Of a DNA stretch of 64,000 nt, positions 1 to 8,525 are shown one piece after another; the stretch's first letter is position 1, and each line of letters begins with the position of its first letter. Made by a program: the position numbers and the translations under genes. The notes under the pieces were generated by a model. The model saw only the letters and a program-made list of their open reading frames with translations, was not told the origin of the DNA and made no database searches. Origin of the DNA: Saccharothrix ecbatanensis (GTDB lineage Bacteria > Actinomycetota > Actinomycetes > Mycobacteriales > Pseudonocardiaceae); contig NZ_JACHMO010000001.1 in the NCBI RefSeq assembly GCF_014205015.1, forward strand, positions 7,874,001 to 7,938,000. Direction: 5' to 3'.

Positions 1-615
1 GTTCTGCGCGCCGCCGGGCCGGTGGAAGCCGACCAGGTCCGCGCCCAGCAGGCCGCGGATGATCTCGGTGCGCCACGGCAGCTGCATGAACAGCTCCACC
101 GGCGGGAACGGGATGTGCAGGAAGAAGCCGATCCGCAGGTCGGGGCGCAGCTCGCGGAGCATCGCCGGGACGAGCTGGAGCTGGTAGTCCTGCACCCACA
201 CCGTGGCGCCCTGCGCGGCCACCTTCGCGGTGACGTCGGCGAACCGCTGGTTCACCCGCACGTAGGCGTTCCACCACGTCCGGTGGAAGGCCGGCGGGGC
301 GACGACGTCGTGGTAGAGCGGCCACAGGGTGCCGTTGGAGAAGCCCTCGTAGTAGTCGGCGACCTCGGTGGCGCTCAGCATCACCGGGTGTAGTTGGAGG
401 CCGTCCTCCTCGAACGCGTCCACGTCGGCGTCCGCGATGCCGGGCCAGCCGACCCAGGCGCCTTTGTGCGTGCGGAGGAACGGTTCGAGGGCGGTGACCA
501 GTCCACCGGGGCTGTGCTTCCAGCGCTGCGTCCCGTCTGGCAGGCGCTCCAGGTCAACCGGTAGGCGGTTGGCCACGACCAGGAACTCCGCGCCGTTCTC
601 GCCAATGCTGCTCAC
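1..615 (-). CDS. otsA: Trehalose-6-phosphate synthase, N-terminal part
   Basis: This is the first 205 codons of a GT20 trehalose-6-phosphate synthase; the 3' end lies outside the window. The enzyme joins UDP-glucose and glucose-6-phosphate to give trehalose-6-P, a cytoplasmic step in osmoprotectant synthesis. Family motifs can be read: [10 protein letters not shown] near the N-terminus, SPGGLVTAL with the donor-binding glycines, [21 protein letters not shown] with the catalytic-site DYQ, and FFLHIPFPP followed by LPWRTEI. The start is GTG at 615, preceded by a consensus AGGAGG at 625-630 with 9 nt spacing. A palindromic candidate operator lies about 100 bp upstream. The family assignment is secure; regulation is inferred. 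Confidence 0.95.
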   Translation of the reverse strand, partial: MSSIGENGAEFLVVANRLPVDLERLPDGTQRWKHSPGGLVTALEPFLRTHKGAWVGWPGIADADVDAFEEDGLQLHPVMLSATEVADYYEGFSNGTLWPLYHDVVAPPAFHRTWWNAYVRVNQRFADVTAKVAAQGATVWVQDYQLQLVPAMLRELRPDLRIGFFLHIPFPPVELFMQLPWRTEIIRGLLGADLVGFHRPGGAQN

Positions 616-715
616 CGGGTAGCGCCTCCTAAGGATTCGTCTCGCCCACCGTCGAGGTTAGTGGGAACGCGCAGGCTGGATGCCCTGTCGTCAGACCCGT
701 CACACAGTGTTGACT

Positions 716-731
716 TGACGAAAGTTCGTCA
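716..731. promoter_or_regulatory. Palindromic candidate operator upstream of otsA
   Basis: The sequence TGACGAA-AG-TTCGTCA has two perfect 7-bp arms and lies in the 154-bp gap between the otsA start and the end of the thrE-type gene. Its position, about 100 bp before otsA, fits a repressor or activator site. No regulator is identified. Confidence 0.35.
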
Positions 732-769
732 GGTGGGCCATCTCACGTGGAAAGCACGTGTTCAAGTGT

Positions 770-2107
770 TCACCGTCGGGAGCGGGCCGCCAGCCGACCC
801 AGGCCGGAGCGGACCGGATGCCCCAGATGTTCACCCAGTACGACGCCGGCCGCCAGCGCGAGCGCCGTGGCGGCGGCCAGCACGAGCGTGGACAGGCCGG
901 ACGTGTCGCCGTCCGCGGTGAGTTGGTAGAGGCCGCGGTAGGTGGTCCAGCCGGGGAGCAGCGGCACCATGCCGGCCACCGCGAGCAGCAGCGGGGGCGT
1001 CCTCAGCCGGCGGCCCACGATCGTGCTGCCGAACCCCACCACGGTGGCCGCTGCGGCGGCTGACGTGACCGTGTTGACGCCGATCAGCGCCAGAAGGCCG
1101 TAGGTGGTCGTGCCGACCGCGCCCGCGGCGGCGGCCGTCGGGAGCGCGCGCAGCGGGGCGTAGCCGGCCAGGGCGAAGAAGGCGGACGTCGCCGCGCCCG
1201 CCGCGAACTGCATCGGGACCTCGGAGATCAGCGGTGGCAGCGGGTCGGCCATGGTGGTCTCCACGCCGAACTGCAAGCCCGCCCGCAGGGTGAGCGTGAT
1301 GCCCGCGATGAGACCGGCGGTGAGCAGCGCGACTTCCATCGTCCGGCCGGCGGCGGTGACGTTGTAGCCGGTGATGGCGTCCTGCACGGTGCCGACCAGC
1401 GACAGGCCGGACAGCAGCACCACGATGCCGGTGGCGATCAGCAGGGACGGCCGCACGTTCGGCAGCAGGTCCGTCGCGTACATCGCCAACGCCACCGAGG
1501 TGGCCAGCGCGCCGCCGACGAGCTGCTGGAAGAAGAACGGCAGCGCGCGCCGGTTGAGCAGCCGCCCGACCCGGTCGATCAGCGCCGTGACGATGGCCGC
1601 CGTCACGGCGAGCACCGCGCCGCCGCCGACCAGGAACGCCACCGCGCCCGCCATGCCCGCCCACCCCAGCGTCGCCACCCAGCGCGGGTACGGGTGGTCG
1701 GCGAGGCTGATGCGGTCGATCTCGGCGTACGCGTCGAGGGCGGTGATGCCGTCGGAGGTGATCCGCCGGACCAGCCTCTCGACGGCGGCGAGGCGCGTGT
1801 AGTCGACGCTGCGGCTGCGGACGACGCGCATGGACGTGACGGGCGCGGCGTCCGTGCCGCGGTGGCAGGCGACGGTGATCGACGTGTAGATCACGTCGAC
1901 CTCGGTGTGCGGCAGCCCGTACGCGTTCGTCACCGCCAGGATGGTGGTGGTGACGTCGGCCGCGCCGGCCCCGCCAGCCATCTGCGCGTCGCCCACGCGC
2001 AGCGCGAGGTCGAGCACGAGGTGGACGGTCGAGTCGTCCGGAAGGGACGGTCCTTCCATGGGTCGTGCCGGCACCGTGTCCTCGTGCCGATTGCGCCACA
2101 GCCTCAC
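770..2107 (-). CDS. Threonine/serine exporter family protein (ThrE type)
   Basis: A 445-residue integral membrane protein of the ThrE family, which exports threonine and serine across the cytoplasmic membrane. It has the fused layout of the family: a cytoplasmic N-terminal segment with the 'GAGAADV' and 'VDVIYTSI' region, five predicted helices (about residues 130-260), then a second, ThrE_2-like five-helix half (about 275-425). The start is GTG at 2107, with GGGAGG shortly upstream. It is transcribed toward otsA but separated from it by about 150 bp, so operon membership is uncertain. The substrate is inferred from family. Confidence 0.85.
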   Translation of the reverse strand: MRLWRNRHEDTVPARPMEGPSLPDDSTVHLVLDLALRVGDAQMAGGAGAADVTTTILAVTNAYGLPHTEVDVIYTSITVACHRGTDAAPVTSMRVVRSRSVDYTRLAAVERLVRRITSDGITALDAYAEIDRISLADHPYPRWVATLGWAGMAGAVAFLVGGGAVLAVTAAIVTALIDRVGRLLNRRALPFFFQQLVGGALATSVALAMYATDLLPNVRPSLLIATGIVVLLSGLSLVGTVQDAITGYNVTAAGRTMEVALLTAGLIAGITLTLRAGLQFGVETTMADPLPPLISEVPMQFAAGAATSAFFALAGYAPLRALPTAAAAGAVGTTTYGLLALIGVNTVTSAAAAATVVGFGSTIVGRRLRTPPLLLAVAGMVPLLPGWTTYRGLYQLTADGDTSGLSTLVLAAATALALAAGVVLGEHLGHPVRSGLGRLAARSRR

Positions 2108-2389
2108 CCGGCGTCACCTCCCTCTCCACGCACGGACGCCACGCCGACCGTGTCACATTCGGGGCTGTGTCATGCGCCACCCCCGGGAGGGGTACCCGGG
2201 ACGGGTGATTTGATCACTGTGCGTTCAGCTCTGTTGATATCGCTGGCCAGCGGCTTTAATGGTCCCAAGGACCACCCGGACGGTACCCGCGACCTCCGGA
2301 CGGCCCAACGGGAGCACACCACGAGCAGGCCGTTCGCCGCAGGTGGCACCCCCTGCGGGCGCTTACGATGTTCCAGGCCTCCGGGCCAT

Positions 2390-2465
2390 GCCGGTGTAGC
2401 TCAATTGGCAGAGCACTCGCCTTGTAAGCGAAAGGTTAGGGGTTCAAGTCCCCTCACCGGCTCCA
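2390..2465 (+). tRNA. tRNA-Thr (anticodon TGT)
   Basis: The 76-nt cloverleaf has a 7-bp acceptor stem, GCCGGTG (2390-2396) with CACCGGC (2455-2461). The D arm contains AGCTCAATTGGCAGAGC and the T arm contains GGTTCAAGTCC. The anticodon loop CTTGTAA carries TGT, reading Thr ACA/ACG codons. The CCA end is encoded at 2463-2465. Confidence 0.95.
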
Positions 2466-2547
2466 AAGGACCCCCTGACCAGCCGCTACGGCAGGTCGGA
2501 GGGTTGAAGTTGATCAAGACGTATCCTTGCACAGCGCTCTGCGCCAC

Positions 2548-2584
2548 GTGATCGCGGCCCACGTCGGCCGTGGGCCGCGATCAC
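2548..2584. terminator. Bidirectional terminator between tRNA-Thr and the vWA gene
   Basis: A perfect 15-bp stem, GTGATCGCGGCCCAC with its complement, encloses a 7-nt loop. It lies 23 bp past the stop of the vWA gene on the minus strand and downstream of the tRNA on the plus strand. Confidence 0.8.
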
Positions 2585-2607
2585 GGTGTGGGACTGATGG
2601 CGCGGGG

Positions 2608-4212
2608 CTACTCGCGGTCGACCTGGACCTCGTAGGCGACGCCGCCCTGGTCTTCCTCCTCGAACGACTGCACGACGTGCGTCAGGAACTCGCCCGCCGC
2701 CTCGGACGTGAAGGTGAGCTCCGTCTGGAAGCGCTCACCGGGGTAGATCAGCAGTCCGCGCAGCGCCGCGCGTCGCGTGTCGACCTGGACCTGCGTCTCG
2801 CCGACCTGCTTCACGCCCTCGCCCTGACCGCCGCCGGCACGCCAGCGCTCGAACAGGCGCGGACCGAGGTCGATCACCACGGTGCCCGGCAACGGCTTCA
2901 CGCCGGTGATCAGCAGGTCGGACTTGACCTGCCCGCCGGTCGCGTTGCCCAGGGTGAACCAGGACTTGATCGGCGCCAGCACCTTGCCGCGCACGGTCTG
3001 GACGTTGCGCCACGCGATGTTGTTGTTGTTCTTCGCGTTGAGCGCCGTGTTCGGGCCCTCGGCGAACGTCATCGGGTCGGTCGCCGACACCCAGCGCGCC
3101 AGCAGGCAGAAGTGACCCGGCCCGGGGATGTTGCTCCACGGGATCTTGACCACGGTCACGCCCGCGGGCACCGACACCGACTGCTGGCCGATGTAGACCC
3201 AGTCGCCGTTGGTGGCGTTGTTCCACGTCGTCGAACCGCCGGCGGGCGTGCGGTAGAGCTTGAGCGTGCCCAGGCCGGTGCCGCTGCCGTACGGGCCGGG
3301 GTTGTGCAGCCGCACGTGGACGTAGTTCGTCGCGCCCACGACCGGCTGGATGCCGGCGCAGTCGGCCAGGGTCGGGCAGACCTTGATGTCGGGGCTCTGC
3401 CACACCGAGCCGTTCGGGTTCGGCTCGACGCCGGTGTCCGTCGGCTGGTCGTGCATGAACACGTCGGTCTGCCGGCAGTCCGCGAGGAACTGCTGGATCG
3501 CCGTCGCCGTGCCCGCGCCGTTGGCCGACGCCTGCACGAACGCCCCACCGGTCGTGGTGGCGTAGTTCTGCATGATCGGGGTGATCACCGCGCTGTTGCC
3601 GGGTGACGTCGGCACGTACACCGCCGAGATCTTGATCCCGTTGGCCAGCGCCTGGTTCGCCCTGGTCGACGCGTTCGCCACGTCCACCGCGGCGTGCACG
3701 TCGTCGAAGCCGCCGGGCCGCGCGTCGGTCACCAGCACGACGAACTTCATCGCGTTCGACCGCCACACCCCGTTGAAGGCGGTGTTCTGCGGCCGTCCGA
3801 CGGCGGACAGGTTGTTCACCACCGTGTTCAACGCCTCGTCGGAGGCTTCCGGCTCGGCGCCGCCGGCACTCGCGGCGAGCGTGTTGGTGATGTAGTTGGT
3901 CACCGGCGCCGCGTTGCCCGGCGCGAGGTTGGTGTGGACGGTGATGTTGTCCTTGAACGTGACCAGGCCGAACTGGTAGTCGCCGCCGGACGCGACGACC
4001 ACGTCGTTGACGATCGAGTTGATGCCGGCCTTCAGGTTGGCGATCGCGCCGCCCATGCTGCCGGTGTCGTCGAGGACGAACGTGACGTCGAGCGGACCGC
4101 AGCGGGAAGCCGCCGGGGCGGGCGCCGCGATCGAGGCGGGGGTGAACTGGACGGTGGAGAGAGCCAAAGCGGCGACGGCCAGGACCGCGCCGCGTCTGTG
4201 CGAGGTTCGCAT
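2608..4212 (-). CDS. Secreted von Willebrand factor A domain protein
   Basis: A 534-residue exported protein. It begins with a signal peptide (RR at about residues 5-6, a hydrophobic run, then SIAAPAPAA). A vWA domain follows from about residue 37, with the MIDAS-like start FVLDDTGSMGG, in which Thr replaces the first Ser of DxSxS. The middle keeps VTDARPGG and the C-terminal half is beta-rich, with no family recognised. It probably binds a metal-dependent ligand outside the cell. The ATG start is at 4212. It stands alone between the terminator at 2548-2584 and the divergent aldo/keto reductase. Function beyond ligand binding is unknown. Confidence 0.8.
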   Translation of the reverse strand: MRTSHRRGAVLAVAALALSTVQFTPASIAAPAPAASRCGPLDVTFVLDDTGSMGGAIANLKAGINSIVNDVVVASGGDYQFGLVTFKDNITVHTNLAPGNAAPVTNYITNTLAASAGGAEPEASDEALNTVVNNLSAVGRPQNTAFNGVWRSNAMKFVVLVTDARPGGFDDVHAAVDVANASTRANQALANGIKISAVYVPTSPGNSAVITPIMQNYATTTGGAFVQASANGAGTATAIQQFLADCRQTDVFMHDQPTDTGVEPNPNGSVWQSPDIKVCPTLADCAGIQPVVGATNYVHVRLHNPGPYGSGTGLGTLKLYRTPAGGSTTWNNATNGDWVYIGQQSVSVPAGVTVVKIPWSNIPGPGHFCLLARWVSATDPMTFAEGPNTALNAKNNNNIAWRNVQTVRGKVLAPIKSWFTLGNATGGQVKSDLLITGVKPLPGTVVIDLGPRLFERWRAGGGQGEGVKQVGETQVQVDTRRAALRGLLIYPGERFQTELTFTSEAAGEFLTHVVQSFEEEDQGGVAYEVQVDRE

Positions 4213-4386
4213 TCCGTTGATCTCTTCTCGCTCGTGCTGCCGGGCATCGGGGCCCGGATGCCCGAACAGCGTTGTTCGCGCATGTCAGACGGATGGCGCA
4301 ACGACGTCCCGAGTACGGTCCGACAAGAGCAATCTGCGGGCCGTCCTTGTCCGGCAAACGGCAGTAGCCCGTGCGACGCTGGGGAT

Positions 4387-5415
4387 GTGGCCTACCAACC
4401 GGACGCGTCGCGCTACGACCGGATGACCTACCGCCGCACCGGGCGCAGCGGGCTCAAGCTGCCCGCCGTGTCGCTCGGCCTGTGGCACAACTTCGGTGAC
4501 GACCGGCCGTACGAGTCGGGCCGGGCGATCGTGCGCCGGGCGTTCGACCTCGGCGTCACGCACTTCGACCTGGCGAACAACTACGGCCCGCCCTACGGCT
4601 CGGCGGAGGTCAACTTCGGCCGGATGGTGGCCGACGACCTGCGCCCGCACCGGGACGAGCTGGTGATCTCCACCAAAGCGGGCTACGACATGTGGCCCGG
4701 CCCGTACGGCGAGTGGGGCTCCCGCAAGTACCTGCTGTCGTCGCTGGACCAGTCGCTGTCCCGGCTCGGCCTGGACCACGTCGACATCTTCTACTCCCAC
4801 CGGTTCGACCCGGACACGCCGATGGAGGAGACGGTCGGCGCCCTCGTCAGCGCCGTCCAGCAGGGCAAGGCGCTGTACGTCGGCATCTCGTCCTACTCGG
4901 CGACCAAGACCCGTGAGGCGGCCGAATTGCTGCGCACGGCGGGCGTGCCGCTGCTGATCCACCAGCCGTCCTACTCGATGCTCAACCGGTGGATCGAGAA
5001 CGACCTGCTGGACGCGCTGGGTGAGCTGGGCGTCGGCTGCATCGCGTTCTCGCCGCTGGCCCAGGGCATGCTGACCGACAAGTACCTGAACGGCGTGCCG
5101 GAAGGCTCCCGCGCCACGCAGGGCAAGTCGCTGTCCGAGGACCTGCTGAGCGACGCCAACCTGGCGCACGTGCGGGCGTTGGACGGCATCGCGTCGTCAC
5201 GCGGGCAGTCGTTGGCGCAGCTCGCCTTGACCTGGGCGCTGCGGGACGAGCGCGTCACGTCGGTGCTCATCGGCGCGAGCAGCGTCGAGCAGTTGGACGC
5301 CAACGTGGCGGCGCTGGACGGCCCGCCGCTCACCGACGACGAACTGGAGCGGATCGACGAGCACGCGGTCGAGTCGGGCATCGACCTGTGGGCGGAGTCC
5401 TCGAACGCCGGCTAG
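4387..5415 (+). CDS. Aldo/keto reductase, L-glyceraldehyde 3-phosphate reductase type
   Basis: A 342-residue NADPH-dependent AKR that closely follows E. coli YghZ (Gpr): SLGLWHNFG, FDLANNYGPP with the catalytic Tyr, STKAGYDMWPGPYG, SYSMLNRW, FSPLAQGMLT and SVLIGASS. That enzyme reduces methylglyoxal-like aldehydes and L-glyceraldehyde-3-P. The GTG at 4387 is chosen because the N-terminus (AYQPDASRYDRMTYR) aligns with YghZ; ATG at 4423 is an alternative. The gene is divergent from the vWA gene. Its TAG overlaps the stop codon of the convergent histidine kinase within CTAG (5412-5415), leaving no room for a terminator. Confidence 0.9.
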   Translation: MAYQPDASRYDRMTYRRTGRSGLKLPAVSLGLWHNFGDDRPYESGRAIVRRAFDLGVTHFDLANNYGPPYGSAEVNFGRMVADDLRPHRDELVISTKAGYDMWPGPYGEWGSRKYLLSSLDQSLSRLGLDHVDIFYSHRFDPDTPMEETVGALVSAVQQGKALYVGISSYSATKTREAAELLRTAGVPLLIHQPSYSMLNRWIENDLLDALGELGVGCIAFSPLAQGMLTDKYLNGVPEGSRATQGKSLSEDLLSDANLAHVRALDGIASSRGQSLAQLALTWALRDERVTSVLIGASSVEQLDANVAALDGPPLTDDELERIDEHAVESGIDLWAESSNAG

Positions 5416-6803
5416 CGCGGCAGGGTCACCGTCACGGTGGTCGAGCCGGGACGGCTGGTCAGCTCGACCGTGCCGCCGTGCGCGACGACCAGCGAGTGCG
5501 CCACCGCGAGCCCCAGCCCGCTGCCGCCCCGGTCACGGGTGCGCGAGTCGTCCACCCGGTAGAACCGGTCGAAGACGCGGGTCTGGTCGGCGGCCGGGAC
5601 GCCCGGACCGGTGTCGGCGACCCGCAGCACCGCCGACCCGGATTCCACCGACACCGACAGGGACACCGACGTGCCGGCCGGCGTGTGCACGGCGGCGTTG
5701 GTGAGCAGGTTGTCCACCACCTGCCGCAGCCGCAACGGGTCGAACGCCAGCCGCACCGGCCTGTCCGGCACGGTCAGCGTCAACGGGTGCGACGGGTGGG
5801 CCGCGCGGAACGCGTCCGCCGCTTCCCGCGCCAACGCCGCCAGGTCGCCGTCGGCCATCCGCAGCGGCGTCTCCGCCTCCGCCGAGTCCAGCCGGGCGAG
5901 CAGCAGCAGGTCGTCCAGCAGCACGCTCATCCGCGCCGCCTCCGACCGCAGCCTCTCCAGGTGCGCCTCGCGTTCCTCCGGCGCGTTCGCCGCCGCGTAC
6001 CGGAACAGGTCCGCGTAGCCCCGGATGGACGTCAACGGCGTGCGCAGCTCGTGCGACGCGTCCGCGATGAACCGCCGCAACCGCTGCTCGGCGGCGGTGC
6101 GGGCGGCCAGCGACGTGTCGATGTGGTCCAGCATCGTGTTGAACGCGCTGCGCAGCTCCTCGACCTCGACGCCGCCGCTGCCACCTTCCGCGCGCACCGG
6201 CAGCCGGGCCGAGTCGGTCAGGTCGTGGGACGTGATGTCGTGCGCCGTGCGCGCCATGTCGCTCAATGGCTGGAGCCCGCGCCGCAGCACCGCCCGCCCG
6301 ATCACCACGAACGCGGTCAACGCGAGCAGGAACGTGATCACCTCGACGATCACCAGCTGCCGCACGGTGGTGGCGATGTCGTTCATGGGCGCTGCCGTGA
6401 CCAGCACGACGCCGTCCGACACCGGTGACCCGCGAAGCCGGTACGTGCCGTCGCCCTTCAGGTGGTCCGTCCAGTACACCGGCTCCGGCCCGTCGACCTT
6501 CAACGCCACGTCGGTCATGTCCTCGCGGTCGGCCGGCTGGTCGTCCGGGTTCCTGGGCACGGCACGGCCGTCACGCACGTCGTAGACCACCGAGTACCAG
6601 CCGTACGCGGCGCCTTTGATCGTGCCGGTGGCGGCCAGGTTCTTCTTCACCGAGACCTGGGTGGTCTCCATCTGCGCGTCGAGCCGGCGTTCCAGGAACT
6701 CCTGCATCCGCTCCGCCATCACCGTGCCGACGACTGCGAACACCGCCAACGCGAGCGCGCCCAGTCCCAGCGCCAGGCGCGTGCCGAGGCGCAGCCGCCT
6801 CAC
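5412..6803 (-). CDS. Sensor histidine kinase of a two-component pair
   Basis: A 463-residue membrane kinase resembling mycobacterial TrcS-type sensors. A first transmembrane helix lies at about residues 7-28, followed by an extracellular sensor of about 120 residues, a second helix (about 150-170) and a HAMP segment. The dimerisation/phosphoacceptor block ASHELRTPLTS has His251. The ATP-binding domain shows the N box (DNLLTNAAVHT), G1 (ADTGPGVP), F box (FDRFYRVD) and G2 (GGSGLGLAV). The GTG start at 6803 overlaps the regulator stop as GTGA, indicating translational coupling. The signal sensed is unknown. Confidence 0.93.
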   Translation of the reverse strand: MRRLRLGTRLALGLGALALAVFAVVGTVMAERMQEFLERRLDAQMETTQVSVKKNLAATGTIKGAAYGWYSVVYDVRDGRAVPRNPDDQPADREDMTDVALKVDGPEPVYWTDHLKGDGTYRLRGSPVSDGVVLVTAAPMNDIATTVRQLVIVEVITFLLALTAFVVIGRAVLRRGLQPLSDMARTAHDITSHDLTDSARLPVRAEGGSGGVEVEELRSAFNTMLDHIDTSLAARTAAEQRLRRFIADASHELRTPLTSIRGYADLFRYAAANAPEEREAHLERLRSEAARMSVLLDDLLLLARLDSAEAETPLRMADGDLAALAREAADAFRAAHPSHPLTLTVPDRPVRLAFDPLRLRQVVDNLLTNAAVHTPAGTSVSLSVSVESGSAVLRVADTGPGVPAADQTRVFDRFYRVDDSRTRDRGGSGLGLAVAHSLVVAHGGTVELTSRPGSTTVTVTLPR

Positions 6804-7498
6804 TCCGCCACTCGCCGCAGCACGTACCCCACGCCGCGGATGGTGTGGATGAGCGGCTCGCCGCCGTCGTCCAGCTTGCGCCGCAGGTGCGACACGACCA
6901 GTTCCACCACGTTGGACCGGCCGCCGAAGTCGTACTCCCACACGTGGTCGAGGATCTGGGCCTTCGTCAGCACGGCGGGGGACCGGCGCATCAGGTAGCG
7001 CAACAGCTCGTACTCGGTGGGCGTGAGGGTGACGATCCGGCCGCCGCGGCGGACCTCGCGGGTGTCCTCGTCCAGCACCAGGTCGGACACCCTCAGCACC
7101 GAACGCTTCCACGCCGGCCCGGTGGACCGCCGCAGCACGGCCCGCAGCCGCGCCATCAGCTCCTCCACCGAGAACGGCTTGACCAGGTAGTCGTCACCGC
7201 CGCGGGTGAGGCCCGCGACCCGGTCGGCGGTGCCGTCACGGGCGGTCAGGAACACCACCGGCACCATCGCGCCCGCCGACCGCAGCCGGTCCAGCACGGT
7301 GAAGCCGTCCACGTCCGGCAGCATCAGGTCGAGCACCACGATGTCCGGGAGGAAGTCGGCCGCGGCCTTCAGCGCAGCCTCGCCACTGCCCGCCGTCACC
7401 GCCTGCCACCCCTCGTAACGTGCGACCGTCGCGACCAGGTCCGCGATGTGCGGCTCGTCGTCCACCACGAGCAGTCGAACGGAGGTGCCCTTGTCCAC
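6800..7498 (-). CDS. OmpR-family response regulator
   Basis: A 232-residue regulator with a receiver domain (acidic pocket VVDDEP, phospho-acceptor Asp57 in VLDLMLPD, Thr in FLTARD, Lys in LVKPFS) and a winged-helix DNA-binding domain (about 130-230; TPTEYELLRYL, HTIRGVGYVLR). GTG at 7498 is the first start giving a normal N-terminus. It is the upstream gene of the pair and probably autoregulates, as is common in the family. Close relatives include TrcR and MprA; targets cannot be told from sequence. Confidence 0.93.
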   Translation of the reverse strand: MDKGTSVRLLVVDDEPHIADLVATVARYEGWQAVTAGSGEAALKAAADFLPDIVVLDLMLPDVDGFTVLDRLRSAGAMVPVVFLTARDGTADRVAGLTRGGDDYLVKPFSVEELMARLRAVLRRSTGPAWKRSVLRVSDLVLDEDTREVRRGGRIVTLTPTEYELLRYLMRRSPAVLTKAQILDHVWEYDFGGRSNVVELVVSHLRRKLDDGGEPLIHTIRGVGYVLRRVAE

Positions 7499-7557
7499 CC
7501 GCCCATGGTGCGGCACCGCCACCCGCCGAGCGAGGCCATCCGTCCCCGACGGCCCGA

Positions 7558-8346
7558 TCAACAGCCAGTCGACAGGTCCGCGACAGGTGACCGGGCGGTC
7601 CGCCGAGCCCGTGGGCTGGTGAAGACAGGCGGCGGGCCGGTCCACTCGCCGAGTGCCACCAAAGTCCGGTAACGCATGGCACGCACCACTTCCCGGAACC
7701 TCGGACCGGGCACGTCGGGGAGCAGCGGGACGGCTTCGGACAGCCGGCCCAGGTTGGCCAGGACCGCGCCGCGGTGGGCGAGCAGCTCGTCCTCGTCGAT
7801 CCACCAAGCCCACGAAGGGGCGGAGGGGTCCTCTTCGAGGGCGGCGCGGGACTGGTCCAACGCACGCAACGCCGGCGTCGCCAAGCGCATCCGCGAGTAC
7901 GCACGGGCCCGACGCAGCGCGAACATCGCCCGCACCCGCGGCGAACCGGTGGTGGCCGCACCGACGTCGGCCAGGTCGAGCGCTTCGCCGAACCGGCCGA
8001 CATGGGCGCGTTGCATCGACATGGTCAACAGGGTCAGCGTCTCAAGATCACGGTTGCCCGCCGCCCGCGCCAACGCCAAGGCGGCGACGTTGTGCCGGTG
8101 CGCCTCGACCTGCCGCTCCTCCTCGAACAAGATCCAGCCCGCCACCTCCAGGAGCTCCGCCAGTGCGTCAACCGCACCCACCGGCGCATGGCGAACAGCC
8201 AGCACGGCCAGATCGCCGACGTCACGCGCACCAGGCTCGCCGTCAAGGTCGATCAACAGCCGCGTCACCGCACGGACGCCCGCCGGCACCAGCCACCCCC
8301 AAACCCCGCCGTTCCCGCACCTCACTGGGCCGAACAGGTGGGCCAC
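7558..8346 (-). CDS. TPR-like helical protein, possible remnant of a regulator
   Basis: A 262-residue, Ala/Leu-rich protein made of helix pairs that read as degenerate TPRs, such as HNVAALALARAAGNRD and FGEALDLADVGAAT. It resembles the C-terminal helical region of actinomycete XRE-type regulators but has no helix-turn-helix. The likely start is GTG at 8346; GTG at about 8310 is also possible. The N-terminus (GPVRCGNGGVWGW) has no counterpart I recognise. It may be a truncated gene. Gene status is moderately supported by codon bias; function is unknown. Confidence 0.55.
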   Translation of the reverse strand: MAHLFGPVRCGNGGVWGWLVPAGVRAVTRLLIDLDGEPGARDVGDLAVLAVRHAPVGAVDALAELLEVAGWILFEEERQVEAHRHNVAALALARAAGNRDLETLTLLTMSMQRAHVGRFGEALDLADVGAATTGSPRVRAMFALRRARAYSRMRLATPALRALDQSRAALEEDPSAPSWAWWIDEDELLAHRGAVLANLGRLSEAVPLLPDVPGPRFREVVRAMRYRTLVALGEWTGPPPVFTSPRARRTARSPVADLSTGC

Positions 8347-8457
8347 CTGTGACCACTCACACGCGCTCTGCTACCGTTCCGCCCACGGGTTTCCCGCTCC
8401 ACGGCAGGTCAGCCTGGTTCCGCGCTCGGGGCGTGTCCCACCGCAGACCACGTGGAG

Positions 8458-8506
8458 AGCCGGCCTCGGTCGCACGCATTCGGGAACGTGCGTGCCGAGG
8501 CCGGCT
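8458..8506 (-). terminator. Terminator hairpin after the ADP-ribosylglycohydrolase gene
   Basis: The 12-bp arms AGCCGGCCTCGG and CCGAGGCCGGCT continue inward with GCACGCA/TGCGTG around a mismatch. The hairpin begins 20 bp beyond the stop codon at 8526. Confidence 0.7.
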
Positions 8507-8525
8507 TCCCCCGTTCCCACACCGG

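Noticed and set aside
831..2180. Long minus-strand frame of 449 codons overlapping the ThrE-type gene
   Set aside because: It is an Arg-rich shadow of the exporter gene in another frame, with no family motif.
3694..4386. Upstream extension of the aldo/keto reductase frame
   Set aside because: The frame crosses the vWA gene on the other strand and resembles no AKR; alignment with YghZ places the start at 4387.
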